From NCBI RefSeq assembly GCF_000775915.1, contig NZ_BBLT01000012.1, positions 120,877-184,876 of the forward strand: DNA of 64,000 bases, read 5' to 3'. The DNA comes from Sporocytophaga myxococcoides. Its GTDB lineage: Bacteria > Bacteroidota > Bacteroidia > Cytophagales > Cytophagaceae. The notes below the pieces were generated by a model. That model ran no database searches, was not told where the DNA came from, and was given only the letters and a program-made list of their open reading frames with translations. A program made the translations under genes and the position numbers. Positions 1 through 11,985 of the stretch are shown one piece after another (within the stretch, counting starts at the first letter, position 1; every line of letters starts with the position of its first letter).

Positions 1-699
1 AAAAGCCATTCTTCCCGCTTCCACAGCCATTTTAAATGCAACCGATATTTTCACAGGATCAGCTGAAACAGCCATGGCCGTGTTGATGAGAACAGCATCT
101 GCTCCCATTTCAAGAGCTTCTGCAGCATGGCTCGGAGCGCCGATACCTGCATCGATTACAACCGGAACTTTACTTTGCTCAATGATAATTTCAAGCATAG
201 CCTTCGTCTGCAGGCCGCTATTAGAGCCAATAGGAGAACCTAATGGCATTACCGCAGCAGTTCCGACTTCTTCCAACCTTTTACAAAGAACAGGATCTGC
301 ATTGATGTATGGTAATACGATAAACCCTTGTTTTACCAGTTCTTCCGCAGCTTTTAATGTTTCAATAGGATCCGGAAGAAGGTATTTAGGGTCAGGATGT
401 ATTTCAAGTTTAAGCCAGTTTGTTTCCAGAGCTTCTCTTGCCAGCTGAGCAGCAAAGATGGCTTCTTTAGCATTTCTGACTCCGGAAGTATTGGGTAATA
501 AATTGAACTGACTATGATTCAGATAAGGAAGAATTTCATCTTCCTGTTTTTTCAAATCGACACGCTTTAAAGCAACAGTAACAAGTTCTGAGCCAGAGGC
601 CAGCAGAGCATCCTGCATCAGCTTACCTGAAGAGAACTTACCTGTACCTGTAAAAAGCCTTGAGTTGAATGTTTTGCCTGCAATTACCAGTGGTTTCAT
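1..699 (-). CDS. thiG: Thiazole synthase ThiG (3' end outside window)
   Basis: Forms the thiazole phosphate ring of thiamine from deoxyxylulose phosphate, dehydroglycine and ThiS thiocarboxylate in the cytoplasm. The minus-strand reading starts at the ATG at 699 ([22 protein letters not shown]) and stays open to the left edge, giving 233 residues of a protein usually about 255-260 long. The N-terminal TGTGKF segment, the WLKLEI segment carrying the expected imine-forming lysine, and the [20 protein letters not shown] phosphate-binding segment are all visible. It lies 8 bp after thiE and is the last visible gene of the riboswitch-controlled operon. The C-terminus, and any following gene such as thiH, lie outside the window. 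Confidence 0.95.
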   Translation of the reverse strand, partial: MKPLVIAGKTFNSRLFTGTGKFSSGKLMQDALLASGSELVTVALKRVDLKKQEDEILPYLNHSQFNLLPNTSGVRNAKEAIFAAQLAREALETNWLKLEIHPDPKYLLPDPIETLKAAEELVKQGFIVLPYINADPVLCKRLEEVGTAAVMPLGSPIGSNSGLQTKAMLEIIIEQSKVPVVIDAGIGAPSHAAEALEMGADAVLINTAMAVSADPVKISVAFKMAVEAGRMAF

Positions 700-707
700 A
701 TTATTAG

Positions 708-1349
708 TTATTGAAGCGACACTTTTTCTAAACGCTGAATAAAATTCTTCATTGCTGCAGCTTTGTTTTCAGCAGCATTGACAATTGAAGCGATAGCTAC
801 TCCATAAATGCCCGTTTGGAAAATTCCATCAAGATCATCTTCCTTTATTCCTCCGATAGCAATGATCGGAATATCTATCCCTGAACTCTTGCATGAACTA
901 AGGATCTGCTTGTACCCCTCAGCACCAAGCACAGGACTAAGCTTTTCCTTTGTACTGGTGAAACGAAAAGGACCAAGTCCGATATAATCTGCAAACCGGA
1001 ATTTGGATTCGAGGTGAAAGAAAGTATTGGCAGTTCCTCCTATGATAAACTTTTCCCCCAGCTTTTCCCTAGCTTCTTCAGGATGCATATCATCATTTCC
1101 CAAATGAACACCATCAGCACCTATCTCTTTCGCAATCCTCACATTATCATTAATGATGAGTTTTGCATTGTACTTCTGACAAACAGCAAGCGTCTCCTCC
1201 GCAATCTTTTTCCACTCCGATGTACCTTTACCCTTTACTCTCAACTGTACCCAGTCTGCACCACCCTTGCATGCCTCTTCAGCAAGTTGAGCATGAGTAT
1301 AGCCTGGAATATTATCTTGTGTTATATAATGTAATCTTGAAATCCGCAT
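708..1349 (-). CDS. thiE: Thiamine-phosphate synthase ThiE
   Basis: Couples HMP-pyrophosphate with thiazole phosphate to give thiamine phosphate. It is 213 residues, the usual length for a single-domain ThiE. Visible family segments in order are VQLRVKG (first pyrophosphate strand), [22 protein letters not shown] (HMP/Mg site), [24 protein letters not shown] (equivalent of the GPIFPTxTK loop) and IIAIGGI near the end. It sits between thiD (6 bp away) and thiG, so it is translated as part of one polycistron. Of the two ThiE/TenI-like proteins in this operon, this one keeps the complete synthase signature and is the better candidate for the enzyme. Confidence 0.93.
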   Translation of the reverse strand: MRISRLHYITQDNIPGYTHAQLAEEACKGGADWVQLRVKGKGTSEWKKIAEETLAVCQKYNAKLIINDNVRIAKEIGADGVHLGNDDMHPEEAREKLGEKFIIGGTANTFFHLESKFRFADYIGLGPFRFTSTKEKLSPVLGAEGYKQILSSCKSSGIDIPIIAIGGIKEDDLDGIFQTGIYGVAIASIVNAAENKAAAMKNFIQRLEKVSLQ

Positions 1350-1355
1350 GTTAGT

Positions 1356-2111
1356 TTAACCTTTATGATTCCCCAGCAAGGTTTGATTGCTTGCAAGGAA
1401 CTTTGTAATGTAGTCTTTAGCTCTAATACAGGCCTTTATTAAAGGATAACCTTTGGACAGATTTGCTGTAAGGGCAGATGACAGCACACAACCGGAGCCA
1501 TGTTTAGGATATTCAACTATCGTTTTAGGTTTAAAAGGAAAAACTTTTCCATCCATTGAAAACAGATAATCCCTTGCTTCATCTTTACTATTATGCCCCC
1601 CTTTAAGATAAACATTGCAAAATCTGCTAAGGTATTTGCCCGCTTCCATCGGATCTTTTTCAGGAACAAGGAATTGTATTTCCTGCCAGTTAGGTGTGAT
1701 CATGTGCAGAGCCGAACACGCTTTACTTATTTTCTCTTGATTCTGATCTTCATGGAATGTAAAACCTGCACTGGCTTTTATCACAGGATCCCAGATAATT
1801 TTTATCTTGGGATTATAGCCTTTCAGCGCTTCAGTAAGCTTCAGAAGAACATCATAACTTTCTACCAATCCGATTTTGACAAACTCCACTTTGTGTTCTT
1901 TCAACAACACATCGATTTGCTGAAGTATTGCATCAACAGGAATCCATTGATTGGAAAGAAATTCTTTTTCATTCTGAACCGTCAAGGATGATACCACTCC
2001 AAAACCATAAACTTTATGCGATTCAAAAGTTTTGATATCCGCAAGAACTCCTGCTCCTGCACTTGGGTCAAATCCTGCAATGGAAAGAACTTTTGTTCTT
2101 ATTCTGTTCAT
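1356..2111 (-). CDS. thiD: Hydroxymethylpyrimidine/phosphomethylpyrimidine kinase ThiD
   Basis: Phosphorylates HMP and HMP-phosphate to HMP-pyrophosphate for thiamine synthesis. It is 251 residues with a ribokinase-like fold. The N-terminal GFDPSAGAGVLADIKTFE substrate/anion segment, the WDPVIKASAG segment, the NWQEI segment and the C-terminal HGSGCVLSSALTANLS segment with the catalytic-base Cys/anion hole are all visible. The length fits the family (about 250-270). It is separated by 2 bp from the upstream tenI-like gene and 6 bp from thiE, so it is certainly in the same operon. Confidence 0.94.
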   Translation of the reverse strand: MNRIRTKVLSIAGFDPSAGAGVLADIKTFESHKVYGFGVVSSLTVQNEKEFLSNQWIPVDAILQQIDVLLKEHKVEFVKIGLVESYDVLLKLTEALKGYNPKIKIIWDPVIKASAGFTFHEDQNQEKISKACSALHMITPNWQEIQFLVPEKDPMEAGKYLSRFCNVYLKGGHNSKDEARDYLFSMDGKVFPFKPKTIVEYPKHGSGCVLSSALTANLSKGYPLIKACIRAKDYITKFLASNQTLLGNHKG

Positions 2112-2113
2112 TC

Positions 2114-2752
2114 TTACTGAGCCACTTGGGCTATCGTTTCTCTAAGCAATATATATCTTTGAACTGCTTTTTTTACATCTGCATCTTCAGCAAACTGCTT
2201 CCAGATAATCCCCAATACAACAGCCCCGCTTAATCCTGTATTCTTAAGATGATGAATGGTTTGCTCATCCATTCCACCTAATCCGAATGTCGCAGTATTG
2301 TGTTCTGCCAGAAACCTGCTTAACTCATGGAGGTCTATTCCTGCCTTGTACCCTGTCTTTGAGATACTGTCAAACAGCGGACTGATGAACTGATAATCCG
2401 TTATTTCTTTAGCTGCTTTCAGATCTTCAACAGAATGACAGGAGCAACTGATCAAACGATGGTCTTGCCGGAGTTTATGTATCAGTTTTATATCTACATT
2501 GCTTTCTTTGAATGCATCGTAACTGAAATGATAACCTCGCAAAGGAAACCTTTCAACAATTTCAGGCATTCTATGAACAGAGATTCTATTGTAGTATACA
2601 GGATTTACCCGTTGTACATAAGACTCCACTTCATGAAGAGCGCTAAAGGGTTTTCTGATATGCAAAACTTCCAGACCTTCTTCAAAGAGAGCATGAAGTA
2701 AATCATGCTCCCTTCTTAAAGGTTGTTCATTCGTTATGACAATGAGTTGCAT
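2114..2752 (-). CDS. Second ThiE/TenI-like protein
   Basis: A 212-residue paralogue of thiamine-phosphate synthase. The TIM-barrel landmarks LHIRKP, HFSYDAF, SCSCHSVEDL, YQFISPLFDSISKTGY and ATFGLGGM are visible. The HMP-binding and GPIFPTxTK motifs of true ThiE are altered: the last is QFISPLFDSISKTGY, typical of TenI-like proteins. TenI in Bacillus is a thiazole tautomerase, so this is more likely the tautomerase or a second synthase than a redundant ThiE. It starts 14 bp after thiC and ends 2 bp before thiD. The assignment to TenI rather than ThiE comes from motif reading alone. Confidence 0.8.
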   Translation of the reverse strand: MQLIVITNEQPLRREHDLLHALFEEGLEVLHIRKPFSALHEVESYVQRVNPVYYNRISVHRMPEIVERFPLRGYHFSYDAFKESNVDIKLIHKLRQDHRLISCSCHSVEDLKAAKEITDYQFISPLFDSISKTGYKAGIDLHELSRFLAEHNTATFGLGGMDEQTIHHLKNTGLSGAVVLGIIWKQFAEDADVKKAVQRYILLRETIAQVAQ

Positions 2753-2766
2753 GCATTCAGGGAAAT

Positions 2767-4852
<2,086 letters not shown>

Positions 4853-4918
4853 TTATTTGGAATTTAGTTGTATTGCAACGATTTCAGGAGTTTGGAGATA
4901 AAGAGGAGAGGTCTTTAA

Positions 4919-4991
4919 CTTTTCCCTTCGTCAGTGTTAACTGAATCAGGTTCCAAGGGTATGATCTCAGCCTTTTCCGGCACCCCTAAAG
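4919..4991 (-). promoter_or_regulatory. TPP riboswitch (THI element)
   Basis: Read on the minus strand, 4987 to 4921 contains the canonical THI-box order: GGGGTGCC, then GGCTGAGATCATACCC, then GAACCTGATTCAGTTAACAC and finally CGAAGGGAAA. Flanking ACTTT and AAAGT bases can close helix P1. It lies directly upstream of thiS, so thiamine pyrophosphate should repress the whole thiS-thiC-tenI-thiD-thiE-thiG operon. A weak TTAATTTG (one mismatch to the Bacteroidetes -7 TAnnTTTG) lies upstream at 5031-5038 on the same strand. The rest of 4992-5193 shows nothing else recognisable. Confidence 0.96.
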
Positions 4992-5193
4992 TCGCTTGAA
5001 AGTAAAAATAAGTTAATTTTAATTCCTATCCAAATTAAACCAGGATTAAGCATTAAAAACATTGTAACTGTTAATCAATCCACTATAGGTAGTAATCAAT
5101 AATGGATTTACATGATGGACAGGATTTTCCAATGGCTAATGCTTATTTTAATTAAACTTATTCTAATGCATAAGCCTAAAGGACACAATTTGT

Positions 5194-6048
5194 TCAATTA
5201 TTTTTTTCTCCTGCCACTATCCTATCTTTTCCATTCAAATCTTTAATGATTCGAATATTCTGAAAATCAAAAGATCTAAGGACATCTGCAGTTTCTTTTC
5301 CAAGCTGCTCATTGATTTCAAAATAGATTTTCCCTCCTGGTTTCAGGAGTTTTTTTCCAAGCCCTGCCAGGGCTTTATAAAAAATCAGCGGATTATCATC
5401 TTCAACAAATAGGGCAAGGTGAGGCTCATAATCAAGCACATTGGAATGCATCAGTGATTTTTCACTTTCTTTCACATAGGGCGGATTGCTGACCAGAACA
5501 TCAAGACTCTCAGGAAGCTTTTCTAAATCAGGACTTAGAAGATTATCTTGGATAAAATTAATAGGGGTTTTATTCAGGTCGGCATTTGCTTTTGCTGTCT
5601 TCAATGCTTCAGTGCTGATATCAACGGCAAAAGTCTGTGCTGTATTCAACTCTGCGCTGAGACTTATCGCTATACATCCACTGCCTGTACAGGCATCCAA
5701 CAGACGAAGATCTTGTTCCTTCTTATGTTCGTTGATGATAAGATGTACAAGTTCTTCCGTTTCAAACCTCGGAATCAGCACATTTTTATTGACTTTGAAT
5801 TTCCTGTCATAAAACCAGGTCCCCCCTGTAATGTATTGGACAGGCTCTGCTGTATTAACTCTATTGATCAATGAAGTGAGTTGTTCTTCATTAACTTCTG
5901 TTGTCCATTGATTGAGCAGTACATCCGTCTTAGTCAGATTCCAGAAATGCTCCATCAGTATATAAGCTATGCTCTCTGCTTCGCTTTTATCATAAGCGGT
6001 GATGGCTGCAGATAGTTTTTTATGGAGGTTGGATGGGAGTTGTTGCAC
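5194..6048 (-). CDS. prmC: Release factor glutamine methyltransferase PrmC (HemK)
   Basis: Methylates the glutamine of the GGQ motif in peptide-chain release factors, using SAM, in the cytoplasm. It is 284 residues, normal length. The N-terminal helical region is followed by the PVQYITGGTWFY segment typical of PrmC, the SAM-binding LLDACTGSGCIAISLS motif, the acidic AVDIS ribose-binding strand, and the substrate-glutamine motif NPPY at about residue 185. It is divergent from the giant secreted gene and separated from the riboswitch by about 200 bp. Confidence 0.94.
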   Translation of the reverse strand: MQQLPSNLHKKLSAAITAYDKSEAESIAYILMEHFWNLTKTDVLLNQWTTEVNEEQLTSLINRVNTAEPVQYITGGTWFYDRKFKVNKNVLIPRFETEELVHLIINEHKKEQDLRLLDACTGSGCIAISLSAELNTAQTFAVDISTEALKTAKANADLNKTPINFIQDNLLSPDLEKLPESLDVLVSNPPYVKESEKSLMHSNVLDYEPHLALFVEDDNPLIFYKALAGLGKKLLKPGGKIYFEINEQLGKETADVLRSFDFQNIRIIKDLNGKDRIVAGEKNN

Positions 6049-6239
6049 GGAGTGAATTTTATTTTAAAGGAGGCAAGTTAGGGGAAAATTTTGATTATGT
6101 AAATGATTGTAGAGACACCATGAATAACATCTATAACCTTATTCAATATATCTTAAATGCAATATATTTCCACCTGATCTTGAAGCTCATAGCTTACAAG
6201 GACATTATTTATCCAATTAACTCTGCTTTTTTTTGTAAC

Positions 6240-6269
6240 TTGTAATAGTCAAAGCTTCTTTTACATTTC
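6240..6269 (+). promoter_or_regulatory. Bacteroidetes-type promoter for the giant T9SS gene
   Basis: TTG at 6240-6242, a 19-bp spacer, then TACATTTC at 6262-6269, one base from the Bacteroidetes sigma-A consensus TTG-N19-TAnnTTTG. It lies 40 bp upstream of the start codon at 6310. It is a pattern match only. Confidence 0.45.
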
Positions 6270-6309
6270 GAAGGTAGATTCGAAGTGATTCATTTTAAAC
6301 AATTTTAGC

Positions 6310-9300
6310 ATGAAAAACTTTTTTCTTTTTTTAACTTGTTTCACTCTTAGCACAAGTCTGTTTTCCCAAAATTGGCAATGGGCACATAACCCAGGAGGAA
6401 CTTCTTTTGATCAAGGTGAAGCTGTTTATGTTGATGGAGCTGGTAACAGTTATGTTACCGGAGGTATAATCGGACCTGCAGAATTTGCCCCTTATTCCAT
6501 AAGCCCTACTGGTGGGGGGCTCGATGCATTTATATGCAAATATGACCCTACAGGAAAAGTCGTGTGGGTAAAATCAGATTTAAGCCTTAGCGGAGGAGAT
6601 GCCGGAACTGACGTTAAAGTTGATAATGATGGTAATATTTATGTAGCTGGCTATGGCTATGGTATTATTTTTTTAAATAAATACAAACCTGATGGAACAT
6701 CTATATGGAAAGTCACAAAGAATATCACCACAACGTCAAAATATTATTTAGATATTGACGACCTAGGTAACGTTTATTTAACTGGTGACTTTTCTGGCAC
6801 AATTGACTTTGGCTCTGGCCCTATTAAATCTTATGGTGGCATAGATTTTTTCATTGCAAAATTTGATCCTTCAGGAGTAAACAAATGGGTTAGATCAGGG
6901 GGAGGAATTTCTACTGATGGTTCAAGGGGGATATATACAGATAGAAATGGGAATAGCACAATTGTAGGATCTTTCTCGACAAACATTTCAATCGGAACTT
7001 ACTCCTACACAAACGGAGGGGCTTTTCTGGCAAGGTACAACTCTGATGGGGAGTTGATCTGGGTAAATCGAATGACAACTTCTGGTGTAAATCCATTCGA
7101 TCTGGACATAGATAACGATGGCAGCATTTATATAACCGGAAGATTAAGGAGCAACAAACCTGTGATATTTGGGGCTCTTTCTCCTGTAGTTCCTGTATCT
7201 GGTAATTTTGACTATTATAACGTATTTATAGCCAAATATTCAAGCTCAGGTTCGGCCATTTGGGTAAAGCAAGCAGGCAGTCCTGGCTGGTGGAGTGAAG
7301 GCAAAAAGGTTCGTGTAAATAAAACTAAAAACACAATAGTATTATTTGGCCACTTCTCAAAATCATTGGATTTTGACAATAATCAGGTCCTTTCAGGAGC
7401 TAACTATGATGATCTTTTTCTTGTAGAGTTTGACAACGCTGGCACTCTTTTATCTAAAACTTCTATGGGAGGTCCTGATTATGAAATTGCTTCTGGGCTG
7501 GACATTGATAATACCGGTAATATTTTTATATCAGGAACCTTGGATTACACATCCGGAGGACAAGGCAATCTTAATACGAAATTTGGCAATACCATTCTAA
7601 CTAAAAATAGCCAAAACGATGATATATTTATAGCTAAATATGGTCCCGATATTCAGATACATACCGGAAATCCTGAACTAAACTTTTTCTGTTCCGGCCA
7701 AACATTCAATTTACCATTTACCAAGCAAGGTAAATTTAACAACGGAAATTCATTTCAAGTCCAACTATCTGATTCTTCCGGGAGTTTTTTATCGCCGACA
7801 ATTGTAGGATCCATTGCAGATACATTAGCAGGAAGCATATCCGTAACAATACCTACAGAGATAAAAGCAGGTTATCAATACAGACTTCGCATTGTATCTA
7901 CCACTCCTTCAATCACGGGAAGTGACAATGGAATTAATCTTCTGATTAACTATATAAAAGCTTGGAACTCCGGAGCAGTTTGCGTTAATACTCCTGCTCA
8001 GCTTTTTGCTTCACCGGCCCCCAACGCAGTTTACCACTGGTCGGGACCTAATTTATTTAGTTCTGATATCCAGAATCCAGTAATTCCTACTCCGGTTAAA
8101 GGAAATTATTTTTTGACAACAAAAGTTGATGGTTGTAATGACATTAATTCATTTGTCCCTATTACAGTAACTCCCATTCCTGTTGCAGAAATTACTAGCA
8201 ATAACAGTCCGTTTATGTGCATACCCGGTCCAAACTTTGAGATGCAGGCTAACGAGATTGCGGGAGCAACTTATACATGGACTGGTCCATACAACTTCTC
8301 TGCGAGTGGTAGAGTTATTGCAAGACACTCGACATTTACTGAATATGCAGGCACATATACAGTAACTGTTTCGGTAAATGGTTGCAAAGCTTCTGCATCC
8401 GCCAACGTGTCCTATAGCTACAATCCTGATCCAGAAATAGTTCGGGAAGGCAATTACCTGATGTGTATATTATATACAAATGGCTCTTTTCAGTGGCATC
8501 GTGATGGTGTGCCTATAAATGGAGCTACCAGTAATACCTACTTTGCTACATCAAATGGAAATTATACAGTTTCCTTAATAAACACACAAGGATGTTATGG
8601 AATGTCAGCTCCTTTTTACTTTGAAGCTTCCAGTGCCCCTGAATGGGAATGGGTAAAACAAGGATATGGGGCATCAGGCTCAGGAACTACAGTAGAAGAT
8701 GTCTTTAACTCTGTTACTGTCGATTCATTAGGCTATATCTATGCCGGAGGGTGTCATGGCCTTTCTATAAACTATGATTACTTATATTCTCCAGGATCAT
8801 CCAGACGAACTGGAATTATTGTTAAATATGATGACCAAGGCCAGGCATTGTCTTTGATTCGGATGACAGGTGCTTACAATAATGTACTGGGTGTTAAAGT
8901 AGACAACAAGAATGATTTAATTGTTTTAGGATCATTTACTTCCAACACTACATTGGATACAATTAATTTAACTTCTAATACCACAGAAATATTTATTGCG
9001 AAATATAACTCAGCAGGGAAAATACAATGGGCGAAAAAATTAGGCTCCAACAACAACAGTTCTATAAAAATTGGAAAGAACGGTTCCATTTATTTTTCAG
9101 GCAATTTTACCTCTTCAGTAAATGTAGATGGAAAGATTGTTAATATAGGCCCTGCCATCATTAAATTAAACCCGAATGGTTCGCTTAACTGGGTTAGTCA
9201 ACCTACCACAGGTACCTATTCTCTATTCAAATTCACCTTGACTCAAAACGAAAATATATGGCTCGTCGGAAATAACTCAGGAGCTGTACAATTTAATAAT

Positions 9301-11712
9301 TTCACATTGAGTAATACTGGAAATTTCTTAGCTAACCTTGATTCTACAGGGACGATTTTGAGTATTTTTAATATTGGAACTGGTGGCGGAATTAATGATA
9401 TAAACTTGGATAGCCAAGATAATGTATACTTAATAGGCAACATTAACAACTCTATAAAATTTGGAACAACGGCAATAACGGGCTATGGAGTTTTCTTAAG
9501 TAAGTTTAATGCATCAGGAAATCTATTGTGGGCAAAAAAAATTTTTTCAGCAGATAATGATGTTTCAGGTAGGCTACTAATAAATAATGATAATATATAT
9601 ATAATTGGCGGACTTTCCGGAACAATAGGATCATTTAAGATTCCTTGGCAACGAAAAGATAAGGATTTATATGTATCACAAATGAATGTAGATGGAGATT
9701 TCGTTTGGATTAAAACATGTGGTGGTAAAGGTTTGGACAGAGCAACAGATGCAACCTTTGACAGGTTTGGAAATCTTTATACAGTAGGTTTATTTAACGA
9801 ATCCTTTAATTTCAGTTATAACAAAGATAATGTAATCAGTTACGGAGGATCTGATCCTTTTATAACTAAGATTAATAATGTGTTTCAGCAACGAATCATT
9901 ACAGAAAGTTTACCTTCTCCGATTTGCGCAGGATCTACGCTAGATTTACACATTTTAAGTCAATACCTTGATCCTGCAAAAAGGTATACAGCCCAATTAT
10001 CAGATAACCAAGGCAACTTTGCAAGACCAATTGAGATCGGAACCATGTCAAATACGTCGGACAATAAAATTAGCATTTCATTTCCGGATTCTTTAAATAC
10101 TAACGGAGCAAGAAAGATACGGATAGGTTCAGATGATTTATCGTTAACAAGTTCTACTGAAACTGATGTCATTATAAAGAAACCTATGCTAACAATGCTT
10201 CCCTTCACAGGGGAATATTGCCAAGGATCTCTTATAAAGGTAACCTATACCACTGAATGTCTGCTGGATTCAAAGAATACATTCACTGCAGAACTATCAG
10301 ATAAAAATGGAGACTTTTCGGATCCATTAATAATCGGCAATCTCAAGTCTGTGTACACAGGAAATATTATGGCAACCATACCACATGATTGCATAATAGG
10401 AACTGCATACAGGATTCGGGTTAAAGCCTCAAATCCAGATATAAAATCCCCTGACAACAACAGTGACCTTTCTATAAACCTCACTCCTGATTTAACAGTC
10501 ATTCAGCCTGACACAATTTGCACAGGAAATGAAATTGATTTAACAAACTACTATAGTGATATTAAATCTACTAATGGAAATGTAACTTTCTGGAAGGACA
10601 TTAATACATTAATTAAATCTAACAGAACCGTTTTGGAAAATGGAACATATTATGTATTAAAGACAACAGATAAAGGTTGTTCGGATAAAAAAAGTATCAA
10701 TGTTGGTTTTCACCCTAAGCCTTTGATATATTCTACAGATGTTAAAGTATGCGAAGGTCAACTCGCAAACATAACCAAATCTTTGACTGACATAAACAAT
10801 ACTCCAGGGAGCATTTCTTACTGGTTAGATAAAGAAACCTCAGTACTCTTGGATAAACCAGAAGCTGCACCAGCTCCCGGAGTTTATTATATAAAAAAGG
10901 CAAGTAAGGAGAATTGTAAAGATATAACTTCTATAAACGTCATTTCACATCTCTACCCTGATCTTAAAACCACAGATCAGCTTATTTGCGGCGGAACAAA
11001 GGCCAGTTTAAGGAATGCATATATAGATCTTAACAATACAGAAGGGGGAGCTTCATATTGGAAGGATGCCGCTGGTACTATTCAAGTCATAGGATATGAC
11101 GCCATCAAAGAACCCGGAACTTACTATATACGAAAAACAACAACCACCTCTTTATGCTCAAGCACAGCTCCTGTTCAAGTCAAATTTTATCAGACTCCTA
11201 ATCTTGAGACTTTTGATATCGAGATTTGCTCAGGTGTTTCAACGGATTTAACAGCTGCTTATATTGATCGGAACGATATAGAAGGAAATGTTACCTATTG
11301 GAAAGATATAAATGCAAGTGTAACATTAAATGATCCTGAGTTTATAACTAAGGAGGGTATTTATTATATAAAGAAAACTGATACTTCAGGAGTTTGTTCT
11401 GATATCAAAGCTATTGAAGTCAATATGGTTGTCTGCACTGATGTAAAAGACAAAAAGACTATCTCAAAAGTTAATTTATATCCTGTTCCTTCATCTGGTA
11501 CTGTCAATATAGAATTTCATGAAGGGTTAATTAAGAAAGACATTAATCTTAAGCTACTTAACTCAGTTGGCGAAACTTTAATAAATTATATTTTACCAAC
11601 AGCACAGGGAACTCATGTGCTTGACTTAAAAAACATCAATGCTGGCACGTACATGCTTCATATAAGTGGCGATGATTACTATAATGTATCTGAAATAATA
11701 CTACTTAAATAA
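6310..11712 (+). CDS. Giant T9SS-exported SBBP-propeller and Ig-repeat protein
   Basis: An 1800-residue secreted protein. A signal peptide (MKNFFLFLTCFTLSTSLFSQ) is followed by a block of SBBP-type beta-propeller repeats at about residues 20-440, with the recurring pattern of a VDxxGNxYVTG strand, GxxDxFIxKYDxxG and a WVK/W ending. A Cys-containing Ig/PKD-like region (about 445-770) follows, then a second SBBP block (about 775-1190), then Ig-like modules. The last of these are four roughly 80-residue repeats with C-x-G, EGNVTYWKD and GxYYIKKT signatures (about 1395-1715). The C-terminus (VNLYPVPSSGTVNIEF to the last Lys) is a type A T9SS sorting domain, so export to the cell surface is expected. 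The function is unknown; adhesion or substrate binding is plausible. Confidence 0.9.
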   Translation: MKNFFLFLTCFTLSTSLFSQNWQWAHNPGGTSFDQGEAVYVDGAGNSYVTGGIIGPAEFAPYSISPTGGGLDAFICKYDPTGKVVWVKSDLSLSGGDAGTDVKVDNDGNIYVAGYGYGIIFLNKYKPDGTSIWKVTKNITTTSKYYLDIDDLGNVYLTGDFSGTIDFGSGPIKSYGGIDFFIAKFDPSGVNKWVRSGGGISTDGSRGIYTDRNGNSTIVGSFSTNISIGTYSYTNGGAFLARYNSDGELIWVNRMTTSGVNPFDLDIDNDGSIYITGRLRSNKPVIFGALSPVVPVSGNFDYYNVFIAKYSSSGSAIWVKQAGSPGWWSEGKKVRVNKTKNTIVLFGHFSKSLDFDNNQVLSGANYDDLFLVEFDNAGTLLSKTSMGGPDYEIASGLDIDNTGNIFISGTLDYTSGGQGNLNTKFGNTILTKNSQNDDIFIAKYGPDIQIHTGNPELNFFCSGQTFNLPFTKQGKFNNGNSFQVQLSDSSGSFLSPTIVGSIADTLAGSISVTIPTEIKAGYQYRLRIVSTTPSITGSDNGINLLINYIKAWNSGAVCVNTPAQLFASPAPNAVYHWSGPNLFSSDIQNPVIPTPVKGNYFLTTKVDGCNDINSFVPITVTPIPVAEITSNNSPFMCIPGPNFEMQANEIAGATYTWTGPYNFSASGRVIARHSTFTEYAGTYTVTVSVNGCKASASANVSYSYNPDPEIVREGNYLMCILYTNGSFQWHRDGVPINGATSNTYFATSNGNYTVSLINTQGCYGMSAPFYFEASSAPEWEWVKQGYGASGSGTTVEDVFNSVTVDSLGYIYAGGCHGLSINYDYLYSPGSSRRTGIIVKYDDQGQALSLIRMTGAYNNVLGVKVDNKNDLIVLGSFTSNTTLDTINLTSNTTEIFIAKYNSAGKIQWAKKLGSNNNSSIKIGKNGSIYFSGNFTSSVNVDGKIVNIGPAIIKLNPNGSLNWVSQPTTGTYSLFKFTLTQNENIWLVGNNSGAVQFNNFTLSNTGNFLANLDSTGTILSIFNIGTGGGINDINLDSQDNVYLIGNINNSIKFGTTAITGYGVFLSKFNASGNLLWAKKIFSADNDVSGRLLINNDNIYIIGGLSGTIGSFKIPWQRKDKDLYVSQMNVDGDFVWIKTCGGKGLDRATDATFDRFGNLYTVGLFNESFNFSYNKDNVISYGGSDPFITKINNVFQQRIITESLPSPICAGSTLDLHILSQYLDPAKRYTAQLSDNQGNFARPIEIGTMSNTSDNKISISFPDSLNTNGARKIRIGSDDLSLTSSTETDVIIKKPMLTMLPFTGEYCQGSLIKVTYTTECLLDSKNTFTAELSDKNGDFSDPLIIGNLKSVYTGNIMATIPHDCIIGTAYRIRVKASNPDIKSPDNNSDLSINLTPDLTVIQPDTICTGNEIDLTNYYSDIKSTNGNVTFWKDINTLIKSNRTVLENGTYYVLKTTDKGCSDKKSINVGFHPKPLIYSTDVKVCEGQLANITKSLTDINNTPGSISYWLDKETSVLLDKPEAAPAPGVYYIKKASKENCKDITSINVISHLYPDLKTTDQLICGGTKASLRNAYIDLNNTEGGASYWKDAAGTIQVIGYDAIKEPGTYYIRKTTTTSLCSSTAPVQVKFYQTPNLETFDIEICSGVSTDLTAAYIDRNDIEGNVTYWKDINASVTLNDPEFITKEGIYYIKKTDTSGVCSDIKAIEVNMVVCTDVKDKKTISKVNLYPVPSSGTVNIEFHEGLIKKDINLKLLNSVGETLINYILPTAQGTHVLDLKNINAGTYMLHISGDDYYNVSEIILLK

Positions 11713-11762
11713 TCTTTTTTATCAGACGCAATTATAGTTACTCCATGAATATCCAAATCTTT

Positions 11763-11805
11763 CACCCTGGCTTTAGCTTGAGACCAAAGCCAGGGTGTTA
11801 TTTTA
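11763..11805 (+). terminator. Rho-independent terminator after the giant gene
   Basis: A perfect 12-bp stem (CACCCTGGCTTT at 11763-11774, AAAGCCAGGGTG at 11786-11797) with an 11-nt loop, followed by a TTATTTTAATTT tract. It ends the 6310-11712 transcription unit. Confidence 0.85.
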
Positions 11806-11985
11806 ATTTAGTATCACCATAAAAAACTAGCTTATAATTCTCCTAAATAAACCATTAACGAAACTACAGAATAACTACATGTACACACAGAATAATTCAC
11901 TGAGTAAAATTTTCTTATTTTATTGTTAGCTAATGGTACATCTAGCAGATTGAATAATAGACATAATAAAGGATCTTTTAATAAC

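Noticed and set aside
74..448. 124-codon plus-strand ORF
   Set aside because: Lies wholly antisense to thiG, whose motifs are unmistakable.
6033..6245. 70-codon plus-strand ORF between prmC and the giant gene
   Set aside because: It starts inside prmC antisense, has no recognisable product and overlaps the promoter-like site; composition is that of intergenic AT-rich DNA.
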